64,000 nt of DNA, from assembly GCF_019904235.1 (NCBI RefSeq), contig NZ_CP063202.1:1-64000 (forward strand), read 5' to 3'. The notes beneath the pieces are model-generated. The model did not search any database. It saw only the letters and a program-made list of their open reading frames with translations, and was not told the origin of the DNA. Made by a program: the position numbers and the translations under genes. Each line of letters opens with the position of its first letter. The stretch's first letter is position 1. Positions 15,573-23,626 of this stretch are shown here, piece by piece. The DNA comes from Erythrobacter sp. SCSIO 43205 (lineage in GTDB: Bacteria > Pseudomonadota > Alphaproteobacteria > Sphingomonadales > Sphingomonadaceae).

Positions 15573-15748
15573 ATGTGGTCCTCAACGTGGTTGGTCACTG
15601 GTCTGGGGACACGTTCTTGCGGCGAAAGTTTTCCGGGAAGTTAACGGCAGGCAAATCGCGGCCTAGGGGTTTTTCCGGGGGGCAGCTCTTATGGTTAGGC
15701 AAAGGTTGACGCTCGGCCTTGCGCACGCAGGCAAGAAGCGCACGCGTT

Positions 15749-15760
15749 AATCAGCTGATT
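15749..15760. promoter_or_regulatory. 12-bp palindrome upstream of curlin and engB 3' end
   Basis: AATCAGCTGATT is a perfect palindrome in the 234-base gap before the curlin gene, next to the direct repeat CGCGTTAA (15743-15750) whose second copy is CGCGTTAA near 15799. A dimeric regulator site is possible. No other feature is seen in the gap 15573-15806. Confidence 0.3.
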
Positions 15761-15806
15761 GACTTTGACCAAGGGCGACACAGCAATGCGAAGCGCACCG
15801 CGTTAA

Positions 15807-16523
15807 CTAAAGGTCGAAGAACTCTTCGCCCAATGCGTCAGCCACAACGGCTGCACGAAGTTCTTCAATCCCCATGCCTTTTTCGCTGCTGGTGAGGTGA
15901 AGGGTGGGAAATGCCGCCGGATGTTTGCGCGATTCGTCAGCAATCCGATTCGCCACACGCTCAAGCTCGCTTGCCTTAACCTTGTCTGTTTTTGTGAGCA
16001 CAATGCGATAGCCAACGGCGGCCTCGTCGAGCATTTTCATCATCTCGCGGTCAACATCCTTAAGCCCGTGGCGGCTGTCGACCAGCACGAGATTGCGCGC
16101 GAGCACTTGCCGTCCGCGCAGGTACGTTTTGACGAGGTTTTTCCAGCGCTCGACCACTTTGACAGGAGCCTTGGCAAAGCCGTAACCCGGCATATCAACG
16201 AGGCGGAACAGCGGGGGGCCGCCGGGGTTATTGGGGTCTGCCATCCCCACTTCAAAGAAATTGAGTTCCTGCGTGCGCCCCGGCGTGACTGATGCACGCG
16301 CGATTTTCTTGCGGCCTGTGAGCGCGTTCAAAAGCGAGCTTTTGCCAACATTACTGCGCCCGCAAAAAGCGATCTCTGGCACTGTGGGTTCAGGCAGGAA
16401 TTTCAATTGTGGCGCGGACAAGAGGAAATCCACACGCCCGGAAAACAGCTTGGAGGCTTTACGCTCGCGGCGCTGTTGCTCGCGCAGTTCGAGCTCCTCT
16501 GGCGTGGGATTGGGGGCGGTCAT
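15807..16523 (-). CDS. engB: ribosome biogenesis GTPase EngB/YsxC/YihA
   Basis: A TrmE-Era-type GTPase needed for assembly of the large ribosomal subunit. The 238-residue product has G1 GRSNVGKSS, G2 around ASVTPGRTQ, G3 DMPGYG, G4 TKTDK and G5 TSS in order. A 35-residue charged N-terminal extension (RERKASKLF) is longer than in E. coli but common in alphaproteobacteria. It is last of the rpmH-rnpA-yidD-yidC-engB group, starting about 10 bases after yidC, and so shares its transcript. Confidence 0.96.
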   Translation of the reverse strand: MTAPNPTPEELELREQQRRERKASKLFSGRVDFLLSAPQLKFLPEPTVPEIAFCGRSNVGKSSLLNALTGRKKIARASVTPGRTQELNFFEVGMADPNNPGGPPLFRLVDMPGYGFAKAPVKVVERWKNLVKTYLRGRQVLARNLVLVDSRHGLKDVDREMMKMLDEAAVGYRIVLTKTDKVKASELERVANRIADESRKHPAAFPTLHLTSSEKGMGIEELRAAVVADALGEEFFDL

Positions 16524-16533
16524 GGCTTGTGCG

Positions 16534-18312
16534 TTACGCCCCGCTTTTTTCCGCTTCTTCGCGCGCCTTTGCCTGTGCTTTTTCCGCTTTCTCTTTCTGC
16601 GCTGCCGCCTTCAATTGCGGGTGCTTGGAATACAGATAGCTTTGCTGAGCGACGGTGAGGATGTTCGAGGTTACCCAGTAAATGAGCAAGCCCGCTGCAA
16701 ACGGTGCCATGACGAACATCAGCACCCACGGCATGAGATTGAAAATCTGCTGCTGCATCGGGTCCATCGTCGACGGGTTCAAGCGGAAGGTCAGCCACAT
16801 GGTGAAACCAAGGAGCAGCGCAAGGATACCAATCCCGAGGAACCCCGGCACATCATAGGGCAGAAGGCCAAACAGATTGAGGATCTTTGCAGGATCGGGC
16901 GCAGAAAGATCGTTGATATAAAGGAACGGCTCGTGCCGCATCTCAATCGCGAGATAAAGCACCTTATACAAGGCAAAGAAGATCGGGATCTGAATAAGGA
17001 TCGGCAGACAGCCGGAGAGCGGATTGACCTTCTCTTCCTTGTACAGCTCCATGATCTTTTGCTGCTGCGTCTGTTTATCGTCCTTGTAGCGTTCCTGAAT
17101 CGCTTTCATCTTGGGCTGCACTGCCTTCATCGAGGCCATGCTCGCAAAGCCCTTTTGCGCGACCGGGAACATGGCCGCGCGGATAATGCAGGTGAGAAGG
17201 ATGATCGCGACGCCGAAATTGCCGACGAGGCCGTTGAGAGTGCGAAGGAGCCACAAGAAGGGTTTTTCAAACCATTCAAACCAGCCCCAGCTGATCACCT
17301 TGCCGAAATAGGTGATCCCTGCCTCTTCGTAATTGTCGAGGACAACGCTTTCCTTGGCGCCTGCAAAAAGCTGTGTGCCTTGCGCCGAACTGCCTCCAGC
17401 GGGCACCGTTTCGGTGTCATAAATGAGATCAGCGCGGAACAGATTGTCGCCAAGTGAGCGCCAGCCTACGGTGTCAGTTGCGCCTTCGCCCGGAATGAGC
17501 GCACTTGCCCAATAGGTGTCAGTAAATCCAAGCCACGCAGCTTCGCCAGCCGGACTATCACGGCCCAGTTCAGCGAGTTCTTCGTATGAATTTGGATCAT
17601 ACAAGGAGCCGCCAAACACGCCCGTTGGACCAGCATGGGCGATGAATTGGTCAGGCGAAGCGGTGGTGCTGGTGCGCTTGATGAACGCGAATGGCTGAAC
17701 AATCGCGGCTGCCTCGGATCCGTTTTCGATCACTTGTTCGGCGGCGATCATGTAATTGTCGTCGATCGACAGCTTGACCTTGTAGGTAACGCCAGCCTCA
17801 TCCGTGTGCGAAAGCGTAACCGGCGTTTCAGGCGTCAGTGTTTCGCCATCGGCCTGCCAAACGGTTGAGCTCGGCAGGCGCTTGCCTCCGACGACAAAGC
17901 CAAACTCGGCAAAATGCTCCATCTCAGTGCCATCAGGCGCAAAAAGGCGAACAGGATCATCATCCTCGCCGACGGTCGCATCGTAATCTTTCAGCACAAG
18001 ATCATCGAGGCGCGCGCCCACAAGATTGATCGAACCCGCAACGCGCGGCGCATCAATTTTGACGCGGGTTGCGGATGCAAGCGCGCCCTCTAGCGTGACA
18101 GGCCCGCTGGGCGCCTGCGTGTCGGTCACATCGGCACTTGCGCTGGTCGCTGTATCAGAAACAGCGTTCGCCACAGGCGATTCGATGTCCTCACTCGCCT
18201 CGGCCACGGGGTCTGGCGGGGTGGGGTAGAAAAACCGCATCCCAAAGTCCCAGCCCAGAATAAGCAGGCCCGAAAGCACCACGGCGAGCAGAAGATTGCG
18301 CTGATTGTCCAA
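16534..18312 (-). CDS. yidC: membrane protein insertase YidC
   Basis: Inserts and folds inner-membrane proteins alone or with SecYEG. The 592-residue product has a first transmembrane segment (LLLAVVLSGLLILGWDFGMRF), a large periplasmic beta-sandwich domain to about residue 340, then the insertase core. The core includes the groove arginine in IIRAAMFPVAQK, the cytoplasmic coiled hairpin rich in Lys and Gln, and later helices (ILIQIPIFFALYKVL, TMWLTFRLNP, APFAAGLLIYWVTSN). The C-terminal tail is basic and Ala/Lys-rich, as expected for ribosome contact. Part of the conserved rnpA-yidD-yidC block. Confidence 0.97.
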   Translation of the reverse strand: MDNQRNLLLAVVLSGLLILGWDFGMRFFYPTPPDPVAEASEDIESPVANAVSDTATSASADVTDTQAPSGPVTLEGALASATRVKIDAPRVAGSINLVGARLDDLVLKDYDATVGEDDDPVRLFAPDGTEMEHFAEFGFVVGGKRLPSSTVWQADGETLTPETPVTLSHTDEAGVTYKVKLSIDDNYMIAAEQVIENGSEAAAIVQPFAFIKRTSTTASPDQFIAHAGPTGVFGGSLYDPNSYEELAELGRDSPAGEAAWLGFTDTYWASALIPGEGATDTVGWRSLGDNLFRADLIYDTETVPAGGSSAQGTQLFAGAKESVVLDNYEEAGITYFGKVISWGWFEWFEKPFLWLLRTLNGLVGNFGVAIILLTCIIRAAMFPVAQKGFASMASMKAVQPKMKAIQERYKDDKQTQQQKIMELYKEEKVNPLSGCLPILIQIPIFFALYKVLYLAIEMRHEPFLYINDLSAPDPAKILNLFGLLPYDVPGFLGIGILALLLGFTMWLTFRLNPSTMDPMQQQIFNLMPWVLMFVMAPFAAGLLIYWVTSNILTVAQQSYLYSKHPQLKAAAQKEKAEKAQAKAREEAEKSGA

Positions 18313-18346
18313 GATGTACGCCCTACAAGATAATCATATGAACTGT

Positions 18347-18376
18347 GTTATATAGGCATGACACCCACTTTTCCAA
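18347..18376 (-). promoter_or_regulatory. candidate yidC promoter
   Basis: On the minus strand TTGGAA (plus positions 18371-18376) is followed after 18 bases by TATAAC (18347-18352), or after 16 by TATATA. It lies in the only spacer (69 bases) inside the rpmH-engB block, so yidC-engB may have a promoter of their own. Confidence 0.4.
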
Positions 18377-18381
18377 CTGCC

Positions 18382-18591
18382 TTAAGGCACCGGATCGTGG
18401 CCATGCCCTCCCCATGGGTGACAGCGCCCTATACGCTTTAGCCCCAACCATCCACCCTTGATCGCGCCGTATTTTCGGACCGCCTCAATCATATACTGGC
18501 TGCACGATGGGGAATAGCGGCAGGTGGGCGGCATAATGAGCGATGGACCAAGCTGCCATGCTCTGGCGAGGGCAATCAAAATATACTTCAT
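18382..18591 (-). CDS. yidD: membrane protein insertion efficiency factor YidD
   Basis: A 69-residue amphipathic protein that assists YidC. It has the diagnostic cysteine motif [15 protein letters not shown] near residues 24-38 and [24 protein letters not shown] at the end. Its start overlaps the rnpA stop by four bases, the usual arrangement. Length is typical. Confidence 0.95.
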   Translation of the reverse strand: MKYILIALARAWQLGPSLIMPPTCRYSPSCSQYMIEAVRKYGAIKGGWLGLKRIGRCHPWGGHGHDPVP

Positions 18592-18986
18592 TTCGCCTCG
18601 CGTTTGGAGCGGTGAGCGCGGGGCCTTCTTGGCCTTGGAGAATCGCCCTTGCCAGATTGCGCACGTTCCAAAGCCTTGCCAAGTTCCAGCGCCATTGTCG
18701 CAAAATCGCGCTCTACCCCGCCAGCTCTGCCGATCAACACATGGTCGTGATTGGGAAGCGCACCTTTGGGCAAAGCATCGCGCAAAAGCTCGCGAAAGCG
18801 CCGCTTCATCCGGTTGCGCACCACAGCGTTGCCGATCTTCTTGGTGACAGTGATGCCGTAACGCACGCCCTCGCCGCCATTGGGCCTCGTCAGCAGGACA
18901 AAGCCAGGCTTGGCATTGCGCAGCCCTTTATTCGCCGCCACGAAATCGCTGCGTTTTGTGAGAACCTTGAACATCGCAGGCTTCAA
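18588..18986 (-). CDS. rnpA: ribonuclease P protein component
   Basis: The protein subunit of RNase P, which trims tRNA 5' leaders with the M1 RNA. The 132-residue product has the RNR-like motif [18 protein letters not shown] near residues 54-71 and the N-terminal [13 protein letters not shown] segment. A basic tail ([15 protein letters not shown]) extends beyond the core, as often in alphaproteobacteria. It follows rpmH after 97 bases and overlaps yidD. Confidence 0.95.
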   Translation of the reverse strand: MKPAMFKVLTKRSDFVAANKGLRNAKPGFVLLTRPNGGEGVRYGITVTKKIGNAVVRNRMKRRFRELLRDALPKGALPNHDHVLIGRAGGVERDFATMALELGKALERAQSGKGDSPRPRRPRAHRSKREAK

Positions 18987-18995
18987 TAACGCGTA

Positions 18996-19016
18996 CGGGC
19001 CCCCAATGGGAGCCCG
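18996..19016. other. hairpin between rpmH and rnpA
   Basis: CGGGC (18996-19000) pairs with GCCCG (19012-19016), with three further G-C pairs inside after one mismatch. No T-tract follows on the minus strand. It may lower read-through from the abundant rpmH message into rnpA, or mark processing. Confidence 0.35.
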
Positions 19017-19083
19017 CTTTGAGCCTTCAAGGCTTCTCGCATTGTGATGGACGTCCGCGAAAGCCGACGCCCAAGCCTATCGC

Positions 19084-19218
19084 TTAGGCAGACAGGCTCT
19101 TGCGACCGCGACGACGACGCGCACGGATAACCTTGCGGCCACCTGGCGTTGCTTTGCGTGCGAAGAAACCGTGGCGACGAGCGCGCACGAGATTGGAAGG
19201 TTGGAAAGTCCGCTTCAT
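19084..19218 (-). CDS. rpmH: 50S ribosomal protein L34
   Basis: A 44-residue, very basic protein read directly from the sequence: it starts [20 protein letters not shown], continues with a lysine/arginine-rich helix, and ends GRKSLSA before TAA (plus positions 19084-19086). All L34 landmarks are present (KRTFQPS, RHGF, RKVI.ARRRRGR). It is the first gene of the conserved rpmH-rnpA-yidD-yidC-engB group. Promoter elements upstream (19219-19437) are not clear to me. Confidence 0.97.
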   Translation of the reverse strand: MKRTFQPSNLVRARRHGFFARKATPGGRKVIRARRRRGRKSLSA

Positions 19219-19437
19219 TGTATCCTCAAGTGAGCCAGTGGGCTTCAAAAAATTGCTAATGGTCCTGCCGCTGCGCCTTTACCCAAGGCCCCACGCGTTC
19301 ATGACCGATAACGACCCCTTTTCAACAAGCGGTCTGATCAGGGGCGCGCAGTTATGGAAAAGATGCGCCTGAGTCAAGAAACATCTGAGGCAAGAAACAT
19401 CGTAATCTCGCGTGGCCATTGTGCGCTTATACCCTTC

Positions 19438-20439
19438 CTACAATGCTGTAAGGGCAAGCCCGCTCATATCGCCATATCCGATCCGGGGCTGCACTGCAGC
19501 GATGAAGGGCGCGTCCAATGCGGCATTATCAATCAGGCTCTGCGTTACAGCCAGATTGGCCTCAACACTTGCACAGATCACACATTCGGCAAGCATTTGC
19601 CGGGCTGCGAAACGTCCCTCAAGCAGATCAGGCGCTACCCAGCCGCGCATCTCGTCAGAAGTCAGCCATAACGCATCTGCGTGAGGCACTGAATTGGTCA
19701 TCGCATAAAAACGCTGCGCCTGTTCTTGGGTAAAGCCCATGGCGACATAATAATCGAGATAGAGCCGGTGCGCAGGGTGACCGGGGGCAAAGTCGCTTGC
19801 TTCGCGTCCGTGATTGTCGAGCCATGCGTGAACCGCAAATGTCGCGCCATCGTCAATTGTACGGGTCGCGCCAGCCAAAAACAGTTCTACTGCACCAGAA
19901 CGCACAGAGCCATCGCTAGGCACGTGGGTGGAAATGCCCCGGGCGCGGATCTTGCGTCCGACCTCAAGATTGGCGATGTCATTGCTGGTGCCCGGCGCCT
20001 CAATCATTTCAAGGGTTTGGATGCCGGGAAAATCGCGCATCATCGCATCGAAATCGCGCGGGGATTGCCAATTGGTCGGGCCTACCATGATGGCGACATT
20101 CTCGCTTGTCACCTGAAACGGGCCGTATTGCGCAAGCGCACGCCGCGGGCGATGTGATGGAACGGGCAGGGCATAACGCGCAGCATTGCGCGTCTCGGTC
20201 ACTTCGCGGCCATCTATGATCGTGGTCACCACGGTTGGCAGATTTGCATTGTGAGAGGCGTTGGCATCCTCATCCACGCGCACCCAGCGCCCTGTCGCCG
20301 GGTCCCATTCCTCAACCCAGCTTTGCGTTTCGACCACCCGCGCGCTCGAATACCCTTGCGCGGCGAGAGAGGCCGGGAAGAGCGCCAGCAGGGCCAGAAC
20401 AAACAGGGCTGCACAATTCAGGGCTGCAAAATTTTTCAT
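19438..20439 (-). CDS. secreted ClpP-fold protein resembling COG3904
   Basis: A 333-residue exported protein whose middle part resembles periplasmic ClpP/crotonase-fold proteins of the COG3904 type. GTSNDIANLEVGRKIRARGI corresponds to the oxyanion and helix region, then THVPSDGSVRSGAVELFLAG and RTIDDGATFAVHAW. In that family the catalytic serine usually sits in a C-x-S-A-C motif; here it reads VRSGAV, so serine is kept but both cysteines are lost. The ATG at 20439 gives a clean signal peptide; a GTG at 20469 is possible. Later cysteines CVIC may bind metal or form a disulfide. Substrate unknown. Confidence 0.6.
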   Translation of the reverse strand: MKNFAALNCAALFVLALLALFPASLAAQGYSSARVVETQSWVEEWDPATGRWVRVDEDANASHNANLPTVVTTIIDGREVTETRNAARYALPVPSHRPRRALAQYGPFQVTSENVAIMVGPTNWQSPRDFDAMMRDFPGIQTLEMIEAPGTSNDIANLEVGRKIRARGISTHVPSDGSVRSGAVELFLAGATRTIDDGATFAVHAWLDNHGREASDFAPGHPAHRLYLDYYVAMGFTQEQAQRFYAMTNSVPHADALWLTSDEMRGWVAPDLLEGRFAARQMLAECVICASVEANLAVTQSLIDNAALDAPFIAAVQPRIGYGDMSGLALTAL

Positions 20440-20598
20440 CACGGCAAAAATATGCCGCAGCCCCTTCACGCTTTACGAAAGTTTATGCTTACAAACTCCT
20501 TTCGTAGCCGTGCGTAAGCGCTCGACAAGATGCTGTTTACCCTGCACAAGCTGTCAAAAGGGAACAGCCGGGTGCGAATGGCTAAGGGGGGTTGCGGC

Positions 20599-22095
20599 AT
20601 GGTCGCACTCATTCGCACGGTTGCGTATCTGGGACTTGAGGCGCGCGGGGTCGAAGTACAGTGCCAGGTCGCGCCCGGTATGCCGCGTTTCTCTATTGTG
20701 GGATTGCCTGATAAAGCGGTGAGCGAAAGCCGCGAGCGGGTTCAGGCGGCGCTTTCCGCAATGGGATTGGCGCTTCCGCCCAAACGGATCACCATTAACT
20801 TATCGCCCGCAGACCTTCCCAAAGATGGCTCGCACTATGATTTGCCGATTGCTCTGGCACTGCTTGCGGCGATGGGTGTGACCGATGCCGAGCAATTAAA
20901 CGACTGGATCGCGGTGGGGGAGCTATCCCTGGATGGCCGCGTGGTTCCCTCCCCCGGCGTGCTGATCGCAGCACTCTATGCCAGCGGTGAGGAAACCGGG
21001 CTTATCTGTCCCGCTGCGCAAGGCTCCGAGGCGCGCTGGGCAAGCGGGGTGCCAGTCCTCGCGCCGCGCGATTTGGGAAGTTTGCTTGATCACCTCAAAG
21101 GTGACGGCGTGCTCGCTGAGCCACCCAGAGGCGAAGTCGAAGAGCCGCCCGTGGCCACCAATTTAAGGCAGGTCAAAGGGCAGGAAACCGCCAAACGCGC
21201 ACTGGAAATCGCAGCCGCAGGGGGGCACAATTTGCTTATGTCCGGGCCGCCCGGTTCGGGAAAATCCATGCTTGCCTCTTGCCTCCCCGGCATCTTGCCA
21301 GAATTAACGCCAACCGAAGCTTTGGAAGTTTCGATGGTGCAATCGGTCGCTGGCACTCTTGAAGGCGGGCGGATCAGCCGCACCCGCCCTTTTCGCGCGC
21401 CGCATCATTCCGCCAGCATGGCAGCACTTACCGGAGGGGGATTAAAAGTGCGCCCCGGCGAAATCAGTCTCGCGCATCTGGGCGTGCTTTTTCTCGACGA
21501 ACTGCCCGAATTTCAACGCCCCGTGCTCGATTCGCTGCGCCAGCCGCTTGAGACGGGGCAGGTCGATGTTGCACGGGCCAATGCTCATGTGACTTTCCCC
21601 GCGCGCGTTCAATTGATCGCGGCGATGAATCCGTGCCGCTGCGGCTATGCTGGTGATCCGGCACAAAACTGCAACCGCTACCCACGCTGCATGGGCGATT
21701 ATCAGGCGCGGCTATCAGGGCCACTGCTCGACCGGATCGATCTGCACGTCGATGTCGCAGCGGTTTCTGCAATGGACCTGACGCTTCCTCCCTCTGCGGA
21801 AGGCAGCGAAGAGGTCGCCGCGCGTGTGGCAACAGCGAGAGGCCATGCCAGCAAGCGCGGCGTGCGTTCGAACGCCGAGCTCGAAGGGGACAATCTCGAA
21901 ACGCACGCTTCCCCCGATGAAGAAGGCCGCGCATTGCTGATGCGGGCCGCAGAAAAACTGCGATTGTCGGCGCGAAGCTACACCCGCGTTTTGCGGGTCG
22001 CGCGCACCGTCGCCGATCTGGCCGGCGCAAGTGAGGTCAGCCGCCCGCACATCGCAGAGGCGCTCAGTTACCGGCAGAAAGTTCGTGCACCGTAA
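20599..22095 (+). CDS. comM: YifB/ComM family Mg-chelatase-like AAA+ ATPase
   Basis: A 498-residue hexameric helicase-like ATPase. In naturally competent bacteria ComM drives branch migration of incoming DNA; elsewhere its role is unsettled. Order of parts: N-terminal Lon-like fold domain (VALIRTVAYLGLEARGVEV), AAA+ core with Walker A GPPGSGKSML near residue 215 and Walker B LFLDELPEF near 297, a four-cysteine insert (CRCGYAGDPAQNCNRYPRC) and the C-terminal Mg-chelatase lid. I chose the ATG at 20599 because GGGGGG lies 8 bases upstream and the family starts MVALxRT. Earlier in-frame ATGs add an unrelated tail. Confidence 0.93.
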   Translation: MVALIRTVAYLGLEARGVEVQCQVAPGMPRFSIVGLPDKAVSESRERVQAALSAMGLALPPKRITINLSPADLPKDGSHYDLPIALALLAAMGVTDAEQLNDWIAVGELSLDGRVVPSPGVLIAALYASGEETGLICPAAQGSEARWASGVPVLAPRDLGSLLDHLKGDGVLAEPPRGEVEEPPVATNLRQVKGQETAKRALEIAAAGGHNLLMSGPPGSGKSMLASCLPGILPELTPTEALEVSMVQSVAGTLEGGRISRTRPFRAPHHSASMAALTGGGLKVRPGEISLAHLGVLFLDELPEFQRPVLDSLRQPLETGQVDVARANAHVTFPARVQLIAAMNPCRCGYAGDPAQNCNRYPRCMGDYQARLSGPLLDRIDLHVDVAAVSAMDLTLPPSAEGSEEVAARVATARGHASKRGVRSNAELEGDNLETHASPDEEGRALLMRAAEKLRLSARSYTRVLRVARTVADLAGASEVSRPHIAEALSYRQKVRAP

Positions 22096-22119
22096 CATTT
22101 CCAAGCTAGAGGGCTCCTC

Positions 22120-22836
22120 ATGCCCGTGTTCGATTCTTCTTGGCTAATCTACCTTGGCGCAGCGCTTTTGCTGGTCGCCTATGCCATTCGTGATGAGCTG
22201 AAACTGCGCATCCTCATCGTCATCTCGACCTTTGTTTACATCGCCTATTATTTCCTTCTGCCCGGCGGTCCTTTGTGGGATCCGATCATCACCAGCCTGC
22301 TGTTCGTGGCAATCAATTTCTGGGTGTTGGGACAGATCGCGATGGAGCGCACCACCTTGCGCCTTAGCGACGATGAAAAACGCTTATTTGAAGCCTTTGA
22401 AACCTTAAGCCCGGGGCAGTTCCGGCGCGTGGCCGCCATTGCGAAATGGCAACGCGCAGATGATCCTTCGGGCACTATTCTTACACAAGAGGATGAGCCG
22501 TCCGATGCGCTGTTCTATGTTTTTGAAGGGGTTATCTCGGTAGAAAAGCGCGGTCGGCAATTCCGCCTGCCCGAAGGCAACTTCGTCGGCGAGGTCGCCT
22601 TTGTCCTCAACCGCCGCACGACCGCGACCACGGTGGCCCCGCAATCAGTGCGCTATGTGGAATGGGACAGCGAGGCCCTACGCAAGCTTGGGCGCAAGCA
22701 CGAAGCCTTGCGAATATCGCTGAACGCGCTTCTGACCCGCGATCTCGCCAAAAAGCTCAGCAGCAGCTACCAGCCCGAAGACGCGCTTCCCGCGACACCG
22801 CAAAGCATCGAGCTTTTGGAAGAAGCGCAGAGTTGA
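22120..22836 (+). CDS. Popeye-like membrane protein with cyclic-nucleotide-binding domain
   Basis: A 238-residue protein with three hydrophobic helices in the first 75 residues, followed by a cNMP-binding domain. Its phosphate-binding cassette reads FVGEVAFVLNRRTTATTVA (about residues 151-169), close to the FGE-x-A-L...R-x-A-T pattern, with Arg and Glu kept. This layout, three helices then a cNMP domain, is that of Popeye-domain proteins. The helical C-terminus has no DNA-binding motif, so it is not a CRP-type regulator. It starts 25 bases after comM and may be cotranscribed. Ligand (cAMP or other) untested. Confidence 0.75.
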   Translation: MPVFDSSWLIYLGAALLLVAYAIRDELKLRILIVISTFVYIAYYFLLPGGPLWDPIITSLLFVAINFWVLGQIAMERTTLRLSDDEKRLFEAFETLSPGQFRRVAAIAKWQRADDPSGTILTQEDEPSDALFYVFEGVISVEKRGRQFRLPEGNFVGEVAFVLNRRTTATTVAPQSVRYVEWDSEALRKLGRKHEALRISLNALLTRDLAKKLSSSYQPEDALPATPQSIELLEEAQS

Positions 22837-22870
22837 CGGTTTTCGCCCGTTAACATTCGCCCGCAGGGTC

Positions 22871-23542
22871 TTAGTCTTCTTCGCGCACGATGTTACCCTC
22901 ATCCACGCCGCGTTCTTTTAGCAACGCCGCAATATCATCCTCAAACTCAGGCGGGCCGCACATATAAAATGTGCTGTCGGGCTCCAGACCGATTTTGTCG
23001 AGGAAATCGCCGTCGATTTGTCCGTGGTGGAGGCCTTCAACCTTCTCTTCGGAGACAAGGAAAATAACCTCCAAGCCCTTCATCGAAGAAAGCTCATCGC
23101 GCAAAATGATGTCCTTTTCACACGAATTGGAGAAGACGAGGCGATAGCCGTCGAGCGTGCCCTTATCAGCCAGACGTGCCCGCAAGATGGCGATGAAAGG
23201 GGTGATCCCTGCGCCAGCGGCCAAAATTGTTCCCGGTCCGCGATCTTCAATCGCGCCCCACGGCTCCTCGATGATTACACCATCGCCCGCTTCCATTTGC
23301 CCGATCTGTTCGGTTACGCCATCGTGGTCGGGATAGGATTTGATGACGAATTGCAGTTTCTCGGCATCGGGAAGCGATGCCATTGTAAAGGGACGCTTTT
23401 CATCGCGCCATCCGTCTTTATCCAAGGCAAAGTCCGTGGCCTGACCGGGTGCGAAGGTGAAGCCGTCTGGCCGGTCAAAGGTCAATTCTTGCGTATTGTG
23501 GGTAACAGGGCGGATCGCTTTGAGGGTGAGGGAATGAGAGAT
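22871..23542 (-). CDS. FAD/NAD(P)-binding oxidoreductase (ferredoxin/flavodoxin reductase type)
   Basis: A roughly 223-residue FNR-fold enzyme that passes electrons from NAD(P)H through FAD. It has the FAD motif EKRPFTMASLP, the nucleotide-binding GAGITPFIAILRARL, and the C-terminal YMCGPPEFEDDI. The reading frame is open up to a stop inside the recQ end, but no ATG, GTG or TTG lies where the family starts. The best start is an ATC codon at plus 23542, five bases after AAGGAAG, giving ISHSLTLKAIRPVTHNTQEL, a family-like N-terminus. The TTG at 23485 would drop the first beta strand. Likely downstream of recQ on one transcript. Confidence 0.8.
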   Translation of the reverse strand: MSHSLTLKAIRPVTHNTQELTFDRPDGFTFAPGQATDFALDKDGWRDEKRPFTMASLPDAEKLQFVIKSYPDHDGVTEQIGQMEAGDGVIIEEPWGAIEDRGPGTILAAGAGITPFIAILRARLADKGTLDGYRLVFSNSCEKDIILRDELSSMKGLEVIFLVSEEKVEGLHHGQIDGDFLDKIGLEPDSTFYMCGPPEFEDDIAALLKERGVDEGNIVREED

Positions 23543-23626
23543 GGGAACTTCCTTTATTTTGGCGTGGTCACTCCTGTCGAACAGCCAAAGAAAGCTTATC
23601 GTTCCGATTTGCTCTCTACCCCACGA

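Noticed and set aside
16231..17457. 408-codon open frame antisense to yidC and engB
   Set aside because: It is the mirror of strong yidC/engB coding on the other strand; composition is Arg/His-rich and no family matches, as expected for high-GC shadows.
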